Origin: Streptomyces gilvus
GTDB lineage: Bacteria > Actinomycetota > Actinomycetes > Streptomycetales > Streptomycetaceae
DNA: 64,000 nucleotides
Direction: 5' to 3'
NCBI RefSeq assembly: GCF_022513565.1
Contig: NZ_JAKWBE010000015.1
Location: 62,001 to 126,000, forward strand
Position 1 is the first letter of the stretch. Every line of letters starts with the position of its first letter. Positions 51,850-60,302 of this stretch are shown one piece after another. The position numbers and the translations under genes are program-made. Under the pieces are notes generated by a model, which did no database searches, was not told the DNA's origin, and saw nothing but the letters and a program-made list of their open reading frames with translations.

Positions 51850-52755
51850 ATGAAGGAAGAAGACAGAGTGCCCAACGATCTCAACCAGCAGGCCAACGAC
51901 GTCAACCAACGGGTCAACGACTTCAACCAACGCGTCATCGACGAGTTCCGCGCCAACAAGGGCCGTCTGACCGGCCACTTCGCGCAGGCCCGGCTGCTCC
52001 TGCTCACCACCACCGGGGCCCGTACCGGCACCCCGCACACCACCCCCGTCGGCTACCTCCCCGACGGCGGCGACCGCGTCCTGGTCATCGCCTCCGCCGG
52101 AGGCGCCGACCAACACCCCGACTGGTACGTCAACCTCCGCGCCGAGCCCCAAGTCACCGTGGAGAGCGGCTCGTTCACCTACTCGGCGCGGGCCGTCGTC
52201 CTGACCGGCGAGGAGCGCGAGCGGGCCTGGGCGCGGGCGGTGGAGGCCGACGAGGGCTGGGCGGCGTACCAGAGGAAGACCACGCGGATCATCCCCGTGG
52301 TCGCGCTGCACCAGATCGCGAACGGCGGTCCACCGAACGTCAACGCCTCCTCCCCCGCCGAGGCGATCAAGGTCGTGCACGACGCCTTCCGCCGCGAACT
52401 CGCCCTGATCAGAGAGGAGATGACCGCGGCTGACGGCCCGACCCTGGGTGCCCAACTGCGCGTCAACTGCCTCACGTTCTGCCAGGGGCTGCACCACCAT
52501 CACTCCGGCGAGGACATGGCCCTGTTCCCGTTCGTCGAGGACCGCCACCCGTCGGCAGGTCCGGCGCTGCGTCGCCTGCGCGAGGAGCACGACCGCATCG
52601 CCACCCTCGTCGTCGACCTCCGCCGAGCCGTCTCGGCCGCCGACACCGACCCCGCCGCCGCCCGCGCCGACGTCGAGCGCCTGACGCTGGACCTGGAGGC
52701 CCATCTCACGTATGAGGAGGAGCAGTTGATCCCGCTACTGGACTCCCCCGCCTGA
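51850..52755 (+). CDS. Deazaflavin-dependent nitroreductase-like protein fused to a hemerythrin domain
   Basis: 301 residues from ATG 51850; GTG 51868, with AAGGAAGAA upstream, is an alternative. The N-terminal helix has repeated NQ(R/Q)-N-D units (NDLNQQANDVNQRVND). Residues ~40-160 are a DDN/F420-type split-barrel: LLTTTGARTGTPHTTPVGYL, ASAGGADQHPDWYVNLRAEP and VTVESG. Residues ~180-300 are a hemerythrin-like four-helix bundle with the di-iron ligands in LHHHHSGEDMALFPF, LREEHDRI and LEAHLTYEEEQLIPLL. The fusion suggests a reductase coupled to an oxygen- or NO-sensing iron site; not characterised as far as I know. Confidence 0.88.
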   Translation: MKEEDRVPNDLNQQANDVNQRVNDFNQRVIDEFRANKGRLTGHFAQARLLLLTTTGARTGTPHTTPVGYLPDGGDRVLVIASAGGADQHPDWYVNLRAEPQVTVESGSFTYSARAVVLTGEERERAWARAVEADEGWAAYQRKTTRIIPVVALHQIANGGPPNVNASSPAEAIKVVHDAFRRELALIREEMTAADGPTLGAQLRVNCLTFCQGLHHHHSGEDMALFPFVEDRHPSAGPALRRLREEHDRIATLVVDLRRAVSAADTDPAAARADVERLTLDLEAHLTYEEEQLIPLLDSPA

Positions 52756-52790
52756 CATACGGGCGGCCCGCCGCCGCCTCGTGACCGGCC

Positions 52791-52869
52791 GCCTGACCCA
52801 GGGCGGCCACTGTCCCCTCGTAACCCAGCCGCCTGCCCCAGGGCGGCCACTCCCCCTCGCAACCCGGCT
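52791..52869. repeat. Tandem duplication of ~40 nt at the helR end
   Basis: GCCTGACCCAGGGCGGCCAC and the following 20 bases (52791-52830) are repeated with few changes at 52831-52869. AGGGCGGCCACT also forms an inverted pair with AGTGGCCGCCC (about 52877), the last codons of helR, so it may fold as a terminator between the convergent genes. Confidence 0.75.
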
Positions 52870-54913
52870 AGAAGGGCAGTGGCCGCCCGTGCACCACGTC
52901 CAGCCGCGACACAGCCCGGGTGAGCACCACGTACAGCCGGTGCAGCCCGCGCGCCTCCGCCTCCGCGATCGCCGCCGGCTCGACGGCGACCACGTGGTCG
53001 TACTCGAGTCCCTTGACCAGACCGGCCGGTACGAGGCTGACCCGCGCCCGCAGTTGGTCCGGCCCCGCGACCTCGATCCCGGCCGCTTCGAGCGCCGCCC
53101 CCACCCGCTCCACGTCCGCGTCGGCGGCTACGACCCCCACGGACCCCTCCCGCCCGAGCGCGTCACGCACCGTCTCCACGACCACCCCGCACACATCCCC
53201 CGTCGCCTTACGCACCCTCAACTCCCCGTCGGTGCGCAGGGACCGCCCGGCCGGCACGTCCACGTCGAGCCGTTCCAGCAGGCGGTTGGCGAGTCCTACG
53301 ACGGCCTCGGGCACCCGGAACCCGGTCGTCAGCGGCACGACCGCCGCGTCCGGCTTCCCCAGGTGACCGAGGGCGGTCCCCCAGGACCGCGCGGCCCACG
53401 GCGTGGTGCCCTGCGCCAGATCGCCGAGGACGGTCAGCGAACCGAAACGCGCCCGGCGCGCGATCGCCCGGCACTCCATCGGGGAGAGGTCCTGCGCCTC
53501 GTCGACGACGAGATGGCCGTACCCCTCGGGGTGTTCGATCAGTCCCGTGACCTCGTCGATGAGGACGAGATCGGCGGCGGACCAGCGCGCAGACTTCCAC
53601 GAGCGCGGCGGCTTCGCCCACAGCAGCGCCCGCTGTTCGTCGTCGTCCAGCAGTCCGTCGGCGGCTCTCCTCAACACACTTGCCTCGGACAGCAGTTGAG
53701 TGACGACCTCCTCCGGGCGGACCCGCGGCCACACCGCGTCGACGTACGCGCCGACCGCCCGCGCCCGCGAGATCTTCTGCACCCAGGCGTTCGGCTGCGG
53801 CCCGGCCCGCCGCTCGGCCCGCAGCTGCAGCGCCCGCACGGCCCGGGTCCGTACCCGCTCCCTTCCGACGGCGTAGGGCGGTTGCTCGGCGAGCACGTCC
53901 TCGACGATCCCCACGAGTTCGCCGGCGCCCACCCGCCACTGATACGAACCGTCCTTGACAGCCAGGGACTTGACGTCGCGGCTGGACACGTGGGCGTACA
54001 GCGCCCGGCGCAGCACCTCGGCCATGCGCGCGTCGTGTTTGACGAGGGCGGTCCCCTCCCCGTCCGTCCCGGTGACCGGATGCCGGCCGATCTCCTCCTG
54101 GAGGGTGGACTGCCTTACGCCGGTCTCACCGAGGGCGGGCAGCACTTCGCCGATGTACGTGAGGAAGGTGCGGTTGGGTCCGAGGATGAGGAGTCCGCCG
54201 CGCCGGATGCGCTGCGGGTGGGTGTAGAGGAGATAGGCGGCGCGGTGCAGCCCGACGGCGGTCTTGCCGGTGCCCGGAGCCCCCTGCACGCACACGGACT
54301 CGGACTGGCCGATCCCGCCCCGTACGAGATCGTCCTGCTCGGGCTGGATGGTGGCCGCGATGTCCCGCATGGGCCCGACCCGGGGCCGCTCGATCTCGCG
54401 CGCCACGATCCCGCTGACCCGCGACTCCCCCTGCCCCAGACGCTCGTCCTCCAGCCCGGTGAGATCGGCGGAGTCGCCCCGGCTGCCGGCCGCCCACCCG
54501 AACCTCCGCCGGACCGCGACGCCCCGCGGGTCCCGGGCGCTCGCCTGGTAGAAGGCGCGGGAGACGGGCGCGCGCCAGTCCACGACCAGGGGCGGGGCGG
54601 CGGGCGCCTCGGTGATCCGCAGCCGCCCGATGTGGTAGCTCTGCTCGGAGTGGTCACCGGCGTCGGCGTCGGCCGAGAAGTCCAACCGCCCGAAGAACAG
54701 GGGCCCTTCGGGCAGCTCGCGCATCGCCTTGGCCTGGCTCCTCAGCCGGTACCCGAGCACCGCGGCGTCGGCACCGGAGGCGGAGACGTCCTCACCGGTG
54801 ACGACGTGTTCCTGGGCGCCGTCGACCATGGCGGCGAGGGCGGTACGGCAGCGGTCGTGGTGGGCGCGCTCGTGGTGGAGGGACTCTTTCAGGGCGGGGT
54901 CGGCTGACGTCAT
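52868..54913 (-). CDS. helR: HelR/HelD-type RNA polymerase-recycling helicase
   Basis: 681 residues from ATG 54913. UvrD-like ATPase motifs: Q-QEDDLVRGGIG, Walker A GAPGTGKTAVGLHR (211-224), GPNRTFLTYI, and Walker B HLVVDEAQDLSP (about 475), then LGDLAQGTTPWA, KGLEYDHVVAV and LYVVLTRAV. The coiled-coil start and the missing accessory domain 2 size fit HelR/HelD, which dislodges stalled or rifamycin-bound RNA polymerase and gives rifampicin tolerance in Streptomyces. A TACCCT box lies seven bases before the ATG: leaderless. It is 73 bases downstream of a TetR gene. Confidence 0.88.
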   Translation of the reverse strand: MTSADPALKESLHHERAHHDRCRTALAAMVDGAQEHVVTGEDVSASGADAAVLGYRLRSQAKAMRELPEGPLFFGRLDFSADADAGDHSEQSYHIGRLRITEAPAAPPLVVDWRAPVSRAFYQASARDPRGVAVRRRFGWAAGSRGDSADLTGLEDERLGQGESRVSGIVAREIERPRVGPMRDIAATIQPEQDDLVRGGIGQSESVCVQGAPGTGKTAVGLHRAAYLLYTHPQRIRRGGLLILGPNRTFLTYIGEVLPALGETGVRQSTLQEEIGRHPVTGTDGEGTALVKHDARMAEVLRRALYAHVSSRDVKSLAVKDGSYQWRVGAGELVGIVEDVLAEQPPYAVGRERVRTRAVRALQLRAERRAGPQPNAWVQKISRARAVGAYVDAVWPRVRPEEVVTQLLSEASVLRRAADGLLDDDEQRALLWAKPPRSWKSARWSAADLVLIDEVTGLIEHPEGYGHLVVDEAQDLSPMECRAIARRARFGSLTVLGDLAQGTTPWAARSWGTALGHLGKPDAAVVPLTTGFRVPEAVVGLANRLLERLDVDVPAGRSLRTDGELRVRKATGDVCGVVVETVRDALGREGSVGVVAADADVERVGAALEAAGIEVAGPDQLRARVSLVPAGLVKGLEYDHVVAVEPAAIAEAEARGLHRLYVVLTRAVSRLDVVHGRPLPF

Positions 54914-54986
54914 GGGGATGAGGGTACGCAATAAAACGTAACCGAGTTAAATTTCTAACCGAATCTCGCCGATTCGGAGCCGCCGC

Positions 54987-55592
54987 TCAGGCGAACCGGG
55001 GCAAACCCGCGGCCAGCATGTCGAACGCCCGCTCGGCCGCGCGTACGGCATCCGACCGCACCTCCTCGATCGACTCCCCGGCCGCGATCCGCCGCCAGTT
55101 CTCCAGCGCGAGGATCCGCTGGACGGCGACGATCTGCCCGGCGGCGAGCCGCGCCTCCAGCCCTCCCCCGAGCGCCTCGGCGAGCGCGGCCTCGGAACGC
55201 TCCTGGTAGGCGTGGACGCGGGCGACGAGGGAGGGGGTGCCGTAGAGGAGGGAGTGGAAGGCGAGGACGGCCGGATGATCGTTGAGCCCGGTGACGGGGT
55301 CGGACCGCTCGAGCCCGTCGAGGAAGTGCCGGCGCAGGGCGGCGACGGGCGTGGGCCCCTGGGCGGCGATACGCGCGGCCTCTTGCTCATGATCGGCGAT
55401 CCGGTGAAGCACCAGGTCTTCCTTGGTCGGGAAGTACCGGAACAACGTCGGCTTCGACACCTCGGCGGCGGCCGCGACCTCGGCGACGGACACGGCGTCG
55501 AACCCCTTCTCCAGGAACAGCCGGATGGCGGTCTCGGAGAGGTCATGGAACATCCGCTGCTTCTTGCGCTCACGCAGGCCGGGCTCACTCAT
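54987..55592 (-). CDS. TetR-family transcriptional regulator
   Basis: 201 residues from ATG 55592; TACCCT lies seven bases upstream, so leaderless. The N-terminal HTH is complete: AIRLFLEKGFDAVSVAEVAA, then AAEVSKPTLFRYFPTKEDLV. The C-terminal ligand domain is variable. It is upstream of helR on the same strand with a 73-base gap holding helR's own -10, so it might regulate helR or itself; no clear operator palindrome was found. Confidence 0.92.
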   Translation of the reverse strand: MSEPGLRERKKQRMFHDLSETAIRLFLEKGFDAVSVAEVAAAAEVSKPTLFRYFPTKEDLVLHRIADHEQEAARIAAQGPTPVAALRRHFLDGLERSDPVTGLNDHPAVLAFHSLLYGTPSLVARVHAYQERSEAALAEALGGGLEARLAAGQIVAVQRILALENWRRIAAGESIEEVRSDAVRAAERAFDMLAAGLPRFA

Positions 55593-55634
55593 GGCGTCGA
55601 GGGTACGCACTGCGCCGAGGACGCCCGCCTGCCG

Positions 55635-56513
55635 TCAGGCCGCCGCCCGGCGTCCCCACCTCGGCATGGCCGCCAGCGTCCACAGATCGTCGAAGTGTTT
55701 GTTCCACGTGGCGACGGCCGCTGCCGAGGCGGTCGTGCCTTCCAGCGACCACACGTTGAGGTCGGCTCTGAAGCCCTTGGGGTCGTAGTACTCGGTCCCC
55801 ATGTAGTGCATCCGTGCGGACAGGTCGTACAGGCCGTGGAGCACCTGCTTGCGGTTGAAGATGCAGATCTTGTCGCGCGGGATGCCTGGGTAGAGGCGGT
55901 ACTCGCACTTGACCGACAGGCGGCGCGTGGCCGTGAGCCTGGCGGCCAGTTCGGACAGCTGGTCGTCGTAGTCGCTGCAGCGCTGCTCGATCCGCCGGCG
56001 GAAGGCTTCGTTGTCCTCAGGCGCGTTGTCGTCCCCGACCTTGGACGGCACGATCATCGGCAGCCCGAAGTCCGGCACCATCATGCGGATCGATACCCGT
56101 CGGGTTGGCCCGGGGGTGTCAAGGAGGTCTTCAAGCCGGTGGTAGAGGGCGTTGATGAGCGTCTCACCGGTGTAGCCGAGGAAGCTGATCTCGACCTTCC
56201 GGGCCTGGAACGCCTCGCTGACGAAGCTGCCGAGTTCACTGGATTTCACGAGAGCGCGAACCGGCGGCCTCACCGACGAATTCAGCTCCTTCACCTGGTC
56301 GTACAGGATGTATCCGACCAGACTGAGTAGCGCGCCACCCAGATATGCCTTGCCCTCCAGGGCATCGCCGACCGGCTTGACGAACTGGGCGACCAGTCCG
56401 GTGACGAAGAACGCAAGCAGGAGCATTCGAGCGACCATGGGCTCCCAGCGTTGGCGATGGCGCTTCAATCGCCGTGCCAGGCCGGGCTTCAGTTGCCATT
56501 GCCGCTCTGGCAT
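55635..56513 (-). CDS. Membrane-anchored protein with the same C-terminal domain as the three GntR regulators
   Basis: 292 residues from ATG 56513 (GGAAGG eight bases upstream). Two hydrophobic helices (about 30-46 and 56-74) precede a cytoplasmic domain (about 90-285). This domain shares with the GntR proteins at 59074, 61030 and 62392 the pattern F-xx-AF-xx-x-V, T-x-E-x-L, R-(V/I)-x-(I/L)-R-x-(L/M)-(L/V)-P and the motif KICIFNRKQVLHGLYD, which equals KLYLFNRVEALHGPYE there. So it may bind the same ligand at the membrane. A weak resemblance of the K-x-x-x-F-N core to half of a phospholipase-D-like motif is noted but unproven. It lies 82 bases downstream of the tandem kinase gene on the same strand. 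Confidence 0.75.
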   Translation of the reverse strand: MPERQWQLKPGLARRLKRHRQRWEPMVARMLLLAFFVTGLVAQFVKPVGDALEGKAYLGGALLSLVGYILYDQVKELNSSVRPPVRALVKSSELGSFVSEAFQARKVEISFLGYTGETLINALYHRLEDLLDTPGPTRRVSIRMMVPDFGLPMIVPSKVGDDNAPEDNEAFRRRIEQRCSDYDDQLSELAARLTATRRLSVKCEYRLYPGIPRDKICIFNRKQVLHGLYDLSARMHYMGTEYYDPKGFRADLNVWSLEGTTASAAAVATWNKHFDDLWTLAAMPRWGRRAAA

Positions 56514-56594
56514 GTGTGTCACCTTCCAGCCGGCTGTCCCTGCGGAGGCCATAATTTGCTGGACAAAGAGCTGTTCGGTGCAGCCATGGTCCCC

Positions 56595-58826
56595 TCAGGC
56601 GAGAGCACGGGCAAGGTACGGGTTCGCGGTCTGGCGCACGGGCAGACCCAGCGATGCGGTGGCCGCCGCCAGAGTCATTGCGTACGAATCAACGGCACGC
56701 CGGACGTTGGGGGCATCGAGGCCCGCTCCGGTCACCAGGCGGTCCAGGTCGACGTAGGCAGACCGCACGATCTCCGTCCAGCGGTAGACGCGCCAGTCCT
56801 TCTCCCAGTCCACCGTGTACTCGGAGGGTAGCCGCCGCTTCCAGCGGCTGAACATCCGATCGCGAATCTCAGGCCGTGTCGGCGTGAGGTGCATGTGGCG
56901 CACCAGATCGTAGAGGGGGTCGCCGACGAGCGCCATCTCCCAGTCGATGATGGTCAATGCCAAACTGTCGTCGCGGCGAACCAGGTTCCACGGGTTGAGG
57001 TCACCGTGCAGCAGAGTTGGTTTTCGATGACTCACCTGATGCCGTGACAGGATCTGCTCAAGGCGGCTCGCGTCAGGCAAACCGAGGAGGCGGGCCAGTT
57101 GCCGTGATTCTTTCGGAAGTCCAGCAACGATCGTGACGAGTTGGTCCCTCAACCAGGAGAAGAACCCACCCTCACCCGCCGTCGGGTCGACCTCCTTGTA
57201 CTCGACCTGTGTCAGCGCGCACAGTTGGTCCACGAGACCGTCCGCCTCATGCGGCAGCAGACCGTGCACAGGATGGTTGGGAGCCCGGTCGACGTCACGC
57301 GGCCCTACGTAGGTGTGGATGGCGAAGGTGTCGTTGGGGTAGCTCTCTCCCAGTGCGAGCACTCTGGGCGCGGCGACTGCGCCATCTGTGCTCTCGATCG
57401 CGCGCAGCACGGCGTGCTCACTGAGAAAGCTGCGCTCGCGGCGGCAGACCCCAGCCAGTTTGCGCCGCACGACCACGGGAAATGCCACGCCTGGCACACA
57501 GACGACCGTGTTGAGATGCGCCGTGCCCTTGAACACCCGGACCGCCGGTGCGGCTCCTTCCGCTCGCAGTGCCTCGCGGACGGCGGACACCGGAAAGTCG
57601 CGGTGCTCGCTGACCCGCCGATCCCGTTTCCAGTCAAAGGCCTTGCGGATCCACGCCCGGTCACTGGTGCCGGCGTCGCTGCGCGACACCAGCCAGCGGA
57701 AGAGGGCCCCTTCGACCTCCTGCTCACTCGGTACGTTCGCCAAGCGGAGAGGCGCGGCGGCCGCCTCCAAGGCTCTGCGCACTTCCGCAGTCGCCTCATC
57801 CAACCGCTTCTGAGTGAACGACTCTTCCAGCGATCGAGCGGCCCTCATCACATCGGGATACACGGATTGCGCGCGTTCGAAGGCCAGATACCGGTCGAGG
57901 TCCTTGCCCAGGCCGTTGACCGCGGCGGGGCGAATCTGCTGCATGGCCTGCGCCCATGCGTGGATCACCTCGTCCCATTGGTGGAGGGGATACTGCATGC
58001 GGACCAGATGCGTCGCCAGATCATGGAGCGGGTCACCATAGGTCGCGAGCTCCCAGTCGACGCAGATCAGCGGGTCAGGAGCTCCGTACGAAATGATCAC
58101 GTTGTCGCGATGAAGATCAGCGTGCAGCAGACTGTACGGCCGCCGAGACATGGAAGGCACGCGCTCGGCCATCCTGAGCAACGCGTCCTCGGGAATGCCC
58201 AGCGCTGCGAACAGTCCACCGAACACGGTCCAATTGGGCTGACGGATCTGTTTGTCGGCCAGGTGGACGAGTGTCTTCAGGAAGCCTTGGCTGTCCGTCA
58301 GGTTGGCCGGCCAGACGTCAGGCAGCGCCGGCAAGGCCGCGCGGCGCACTTGCGCCATCTGGGCGAGCAGCCCGGCCAGAGCTCTTGTCAGCAGCGTGTC
58401 GACGGGCTTGCCATTTCCACAGACGCTTGAGAGCGGAACCCCCTCGACATAGCTGTGAATGGCGAATCCGTCCCCTTTGACCAGGCACTCGGGGACGTGG
58501 GGCAGAACGCCACGGATCGCACGCAGGATGGCGGCCTCGTCTCGCCAGGTCCTGATCACCACGGGCAGGGCGTCCGAGCGCCGAATTCGCACGGTTACTG
58601 CTGTGCCCGGCTCCCGTCCCAGCAGACGAGCCAGGTTTTCCGGTAGAGGGACCACGTAGTTCCGGTTGTGGTGACCGCTGGCAGCCTGGCCCTCTTCAGC
58701 TGCTCGCACGAAAGATCGATAGGCGGCACCACGCGGGTCGCCGTCGGCGTGTTCCCTGAGTAGGTGTCGGGGAACAGGTGGTGCGCCCACGGGCCGCTCC
58801 GGGAAGAGGTGGGATATTTCGGTCAA
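56595..58826 (-). CDS. Tandem two-domain APH-type kinase (743 aa)
   Basis: Two complete APH-like kinase halves. First: catalytic HADLHRDNVII (235-245) and metal-binding CVDWELATYGDPLHDL. Second: HGDLNPWNLV (607-616) and IIDWEMALVGDPLYDL. Each has its own upstream N-lobe (VRIRRSDALPVVIRTW and CVPGVAFPVVVRRKL). Most APH proteins have one domain (~300 aa), so the duplication is unusual. It probably phosphorylates a small molecule (sugar, lipid-head or nucleoside). The start is a TTG at 58826 without a clear ribosome site, so the N-terminus is uncertain. It immediately precedes the membrane-anchored sensor gene, so the two may act together. Confidence 0.87.
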   Translation of the reverse strand: MTEISHLFPERPVGAPPVPRHLLREHADGDPRGAAYRSFVRAAEEGQAASGHHNRNYVVPLPENLARLLGREPGTAVTVRIRRSDALPVVIRTWRDEAAILRAIRGVLPHVPECLVKGDGFAIHSYVEGVPLSSVCGNGKPVDTLLTRALAGLLAQMAQVRRAALPALPDVWPANLTDSQGFLKTLVHLADKQIRQPNWTVFGGLFAALGIPEDALLRMAERVPSMSRRPYSLLHADLHRDNVIISYGAPDPLICVDWELATYGDPLHDLATHLVRMQYPLHQWDEVIHAWAQAMQQIRPAAVNGLGKDLDRYLAFERAQSVYPDVMRAARSLEESFTQKRLDEATAEVRRALEAAAAPLRLANVPSEQEVEGALFRWLVSRSDAGTSDRAWIRKAFDWKRDRRVSEHRDFPVSAVREALRAEGAAPAVRVFKGTAHLNTVVCVPGVAFPVVVRRKLAGVCRRERSFLSEHAVLRAIESTDGAVAAPRVLALGESYPNDTFAIHTYVGPRDVDRAPNHPVHGLLPHEADGLVDQLCALTQVEYKEVDPTAGEGGFFSWLRDQLVTIVAGLPKESRQLARLLGLPDASRLEQILSRHQVSHRKPTLLHGDLNPWNLVRRDDSLALTIIDWEMALVGDPLYDLVRHMHLTPTRPEIRDRMFSRWKRRLPSEYTVDWEKDWRVYRWTEIVRSAYVDLDRLVTGAGLDAPNVRRAVDSYAMTLAAATASLGLPVRQTANPYLARALA

Positions 58827-59073
58827 AAGGTAAACAGGCTAACCATGCCATCGCATGGCGAAGCGAGACGAGAGCGGCCACAAGGAGTGGTTTGCCACCC
58901 GTCTGCAGCACGTTTGTGCGAGCCTGTTGCGGTTTGACTTGTAGGCCATCCCATACGCACGAAAGCCGGCGGTTGTTCACTGCCTGGTTTATCCGATGCC
59001 CGGTGCGGGGATACTACATGACCCCGTGGCGTGATCCATGGTGCGCCTGGTAACGTCTGTGTATCTCTCAGCC
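58827..59073. other. Spacer without gene
   Basis: No gene is supported. The lower GC in this stretch suggests the promoter of the tandem kinase; short open frames are shadows. Confidence 0.5.
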
Positions 59074-59949
59074 CTACTCGGACAGCAGTTCCCAAACGGA
59101 GTTGAACCATTTCTGCATGCTGTCCACGAAGATGCTTCCGGCCGAATCCTGGTGCTGCTCATCCTTGATGTGATGCGTCAAGGTCGCGCCGAGGCCCAGC
59201 ACGTCGAGAGCGGTGAGTTCCTCGCCCGACTCGAGGGCGATGTTCCGCTCGATCACCTCGTAGGGGCCGTGCAACGCCTCCACGCGGTTGAACAGATAGA
59301 GCTTGAAGGTCGGCGTCAGCGGCGCCCGGCGTATGTCGACATCGACGGACGGCACCCACCCTTCGCTCCTCAACGAGCCCAGGGACTCCTGAAGCGACTT
59401 CGTGTGGCGCTCCGTGATGTCGTGCAACCGCTCACGAAGGCGTGGGTCCTCGGGGTCGTCCTTGACCCTCGGATAGGGCAGAGACTGCCGTTCGTCGGGC
59501 AGAAGCATGCGCAGCGTGATACGTCGGGGACTGATCGAGCGGCTGCGGATGCGGTGTGCCTGCTGCTGAATCAGCCAGTACAGCGACTCCGACGTCAACG
59601 TGTAGACGTCCAGGGTCACTTCGGGCTGTTCGAAGGCCTCGCCAATGAGGAATTCGAGTGTCACGCCCCGGCGTGACCTGGTGGCCTTGGGGGCAGAGGA
59701 CTGTATGCGCTGGGTCTTGATCACTCGTGACCCGCTGCCCTGCTTCGACTCGATCCAGCCCTCGTTGATCAGCTCACGCAACGCCCGCTGCACGGTGACG
59801 CGGGAGACCCTGAACTCGTCCGCGAGGTCTCGCTGAGAAGGCAGGAAGGATCGCTCCGGATAGGTCCCATTGGTCATCCGGAAGCGGAGTTCGTCGGCGA
59901 CCCGCTGAAACTCCCTGCCAGTGCCGCCACTGGTCTGCTGCCCACCCAC
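59074..59949 (-). CDS. GntR-type regulator with novel C-terminal sensor domain (module 1)
   Basis: 291 residues from GTG 59949, with TACGGT six bases upstream (leaderless). The N-terminal winged helix is clear: FLPSQRDLADEFRVSRVTVQ, then RALRELINEGWIESKQGSGS. Residues ~95-290 carry the shared domain: EFLIGEAFEQPEVTLDVYTL, RRITLRMLLPDERQSLPYP, TPTFKLYLFNRVEALHGPYE and DSMQKWFNSVWELL at the end. This is not the UTRA or FCD effector domain. It faces a small hydrophobic protein gene (60120) across a 170-base spacer with GTCCAATTGGAC. Confidence 0.85.
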   Translation of the reverse strand: MGGQQTSGGTGREFQRVADELRFRMTNGTYPERSFLPSQRDLADEFRVSRVTVQRALRELINEGWIESKQGSGSRVIKTQRIQSSAPKATRSRRGVTLEFLIGEAFEQPEVTLDVYTLTSESLYWLIQQQAHRIRSRSISPRRITLRMLLPDERQSLPYPRVKDDPEDPRLRERLHDITERHTKSLQESLGSLRSEGWVPSVDVDIRRAPLTPTFKLYLFNRVEALHGPYEVIERNIALESGEELTALDVLGLGATLTHHIKDEQHQDSAGSIFVDSMQKWFNSVWELLSE

Positions 59950-60065
59950 GGTCCGACCGTACCTCCACCAGCCCACCGCCAAACCAGAATCCGTCAACTG
60001 GACGGCAGCAACAGCAGATTGGTTAGACGATCAGCAGCCCAGGGCAAACCACTTCCAGGGAAGCA

Positions 60066-60077
60066 GTCCAATTGGAC
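60066..60077. promoter_or_regulatory. Palindrome in module 1 spacer (GTCCAATTGGAC)
   Basis: A perfect 12-base palindrome 43 bases before the small gene start. A related CCGTC-AACTG-GACGG half-symmetric site lies near 59992. It is a candidate operator of the divergent regulator. Confidence 0.55.
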
Positions 60078-60119
60078 CGGCACTTGGAAAGTGTGCGGTG
60101 GGTGGAGGGGAAGCGGACC

Positions 60120-60302
60120 ATGTTACTAGGAGCGGTTCTTCAAGAACTCCTCACTCTGGGTCTGGGAATGACAGCGCAGGCAAGGCTCGGCATGCTCGGT
60201 GTGGTGCTTCTGGCCATGGTCGGTGTGGGCGTACGGGCCCGGCACGTCGGCCTCGCCGTAGGGGCCGCCCTGGTGTTCGCGATGCTGATGGTTCAGGCCT
60301 GA
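60120..60302 (+). CDS. Small hydrophobic membrane protein (module 1, 60 aa)
   Basis: From ATG 60120 (GGAGGGG about nine bases upstream). Two hydrophobic helices, LGMLGVVLLAMVGVGV and VGLAVGAALVFAMLMVQA, are joined by a basic RARH. It is like the products at 62161 and 63495 in size and position, though more diverged. It is convergent with and overlaps the HAD gene by ten bases. Confidence 0.72.
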   Translation: MLLGAVLQELLTLGLGMTAQARLGMLGVVLLAMVGVGVRARHVGLAVGAALVFAMLMVQA

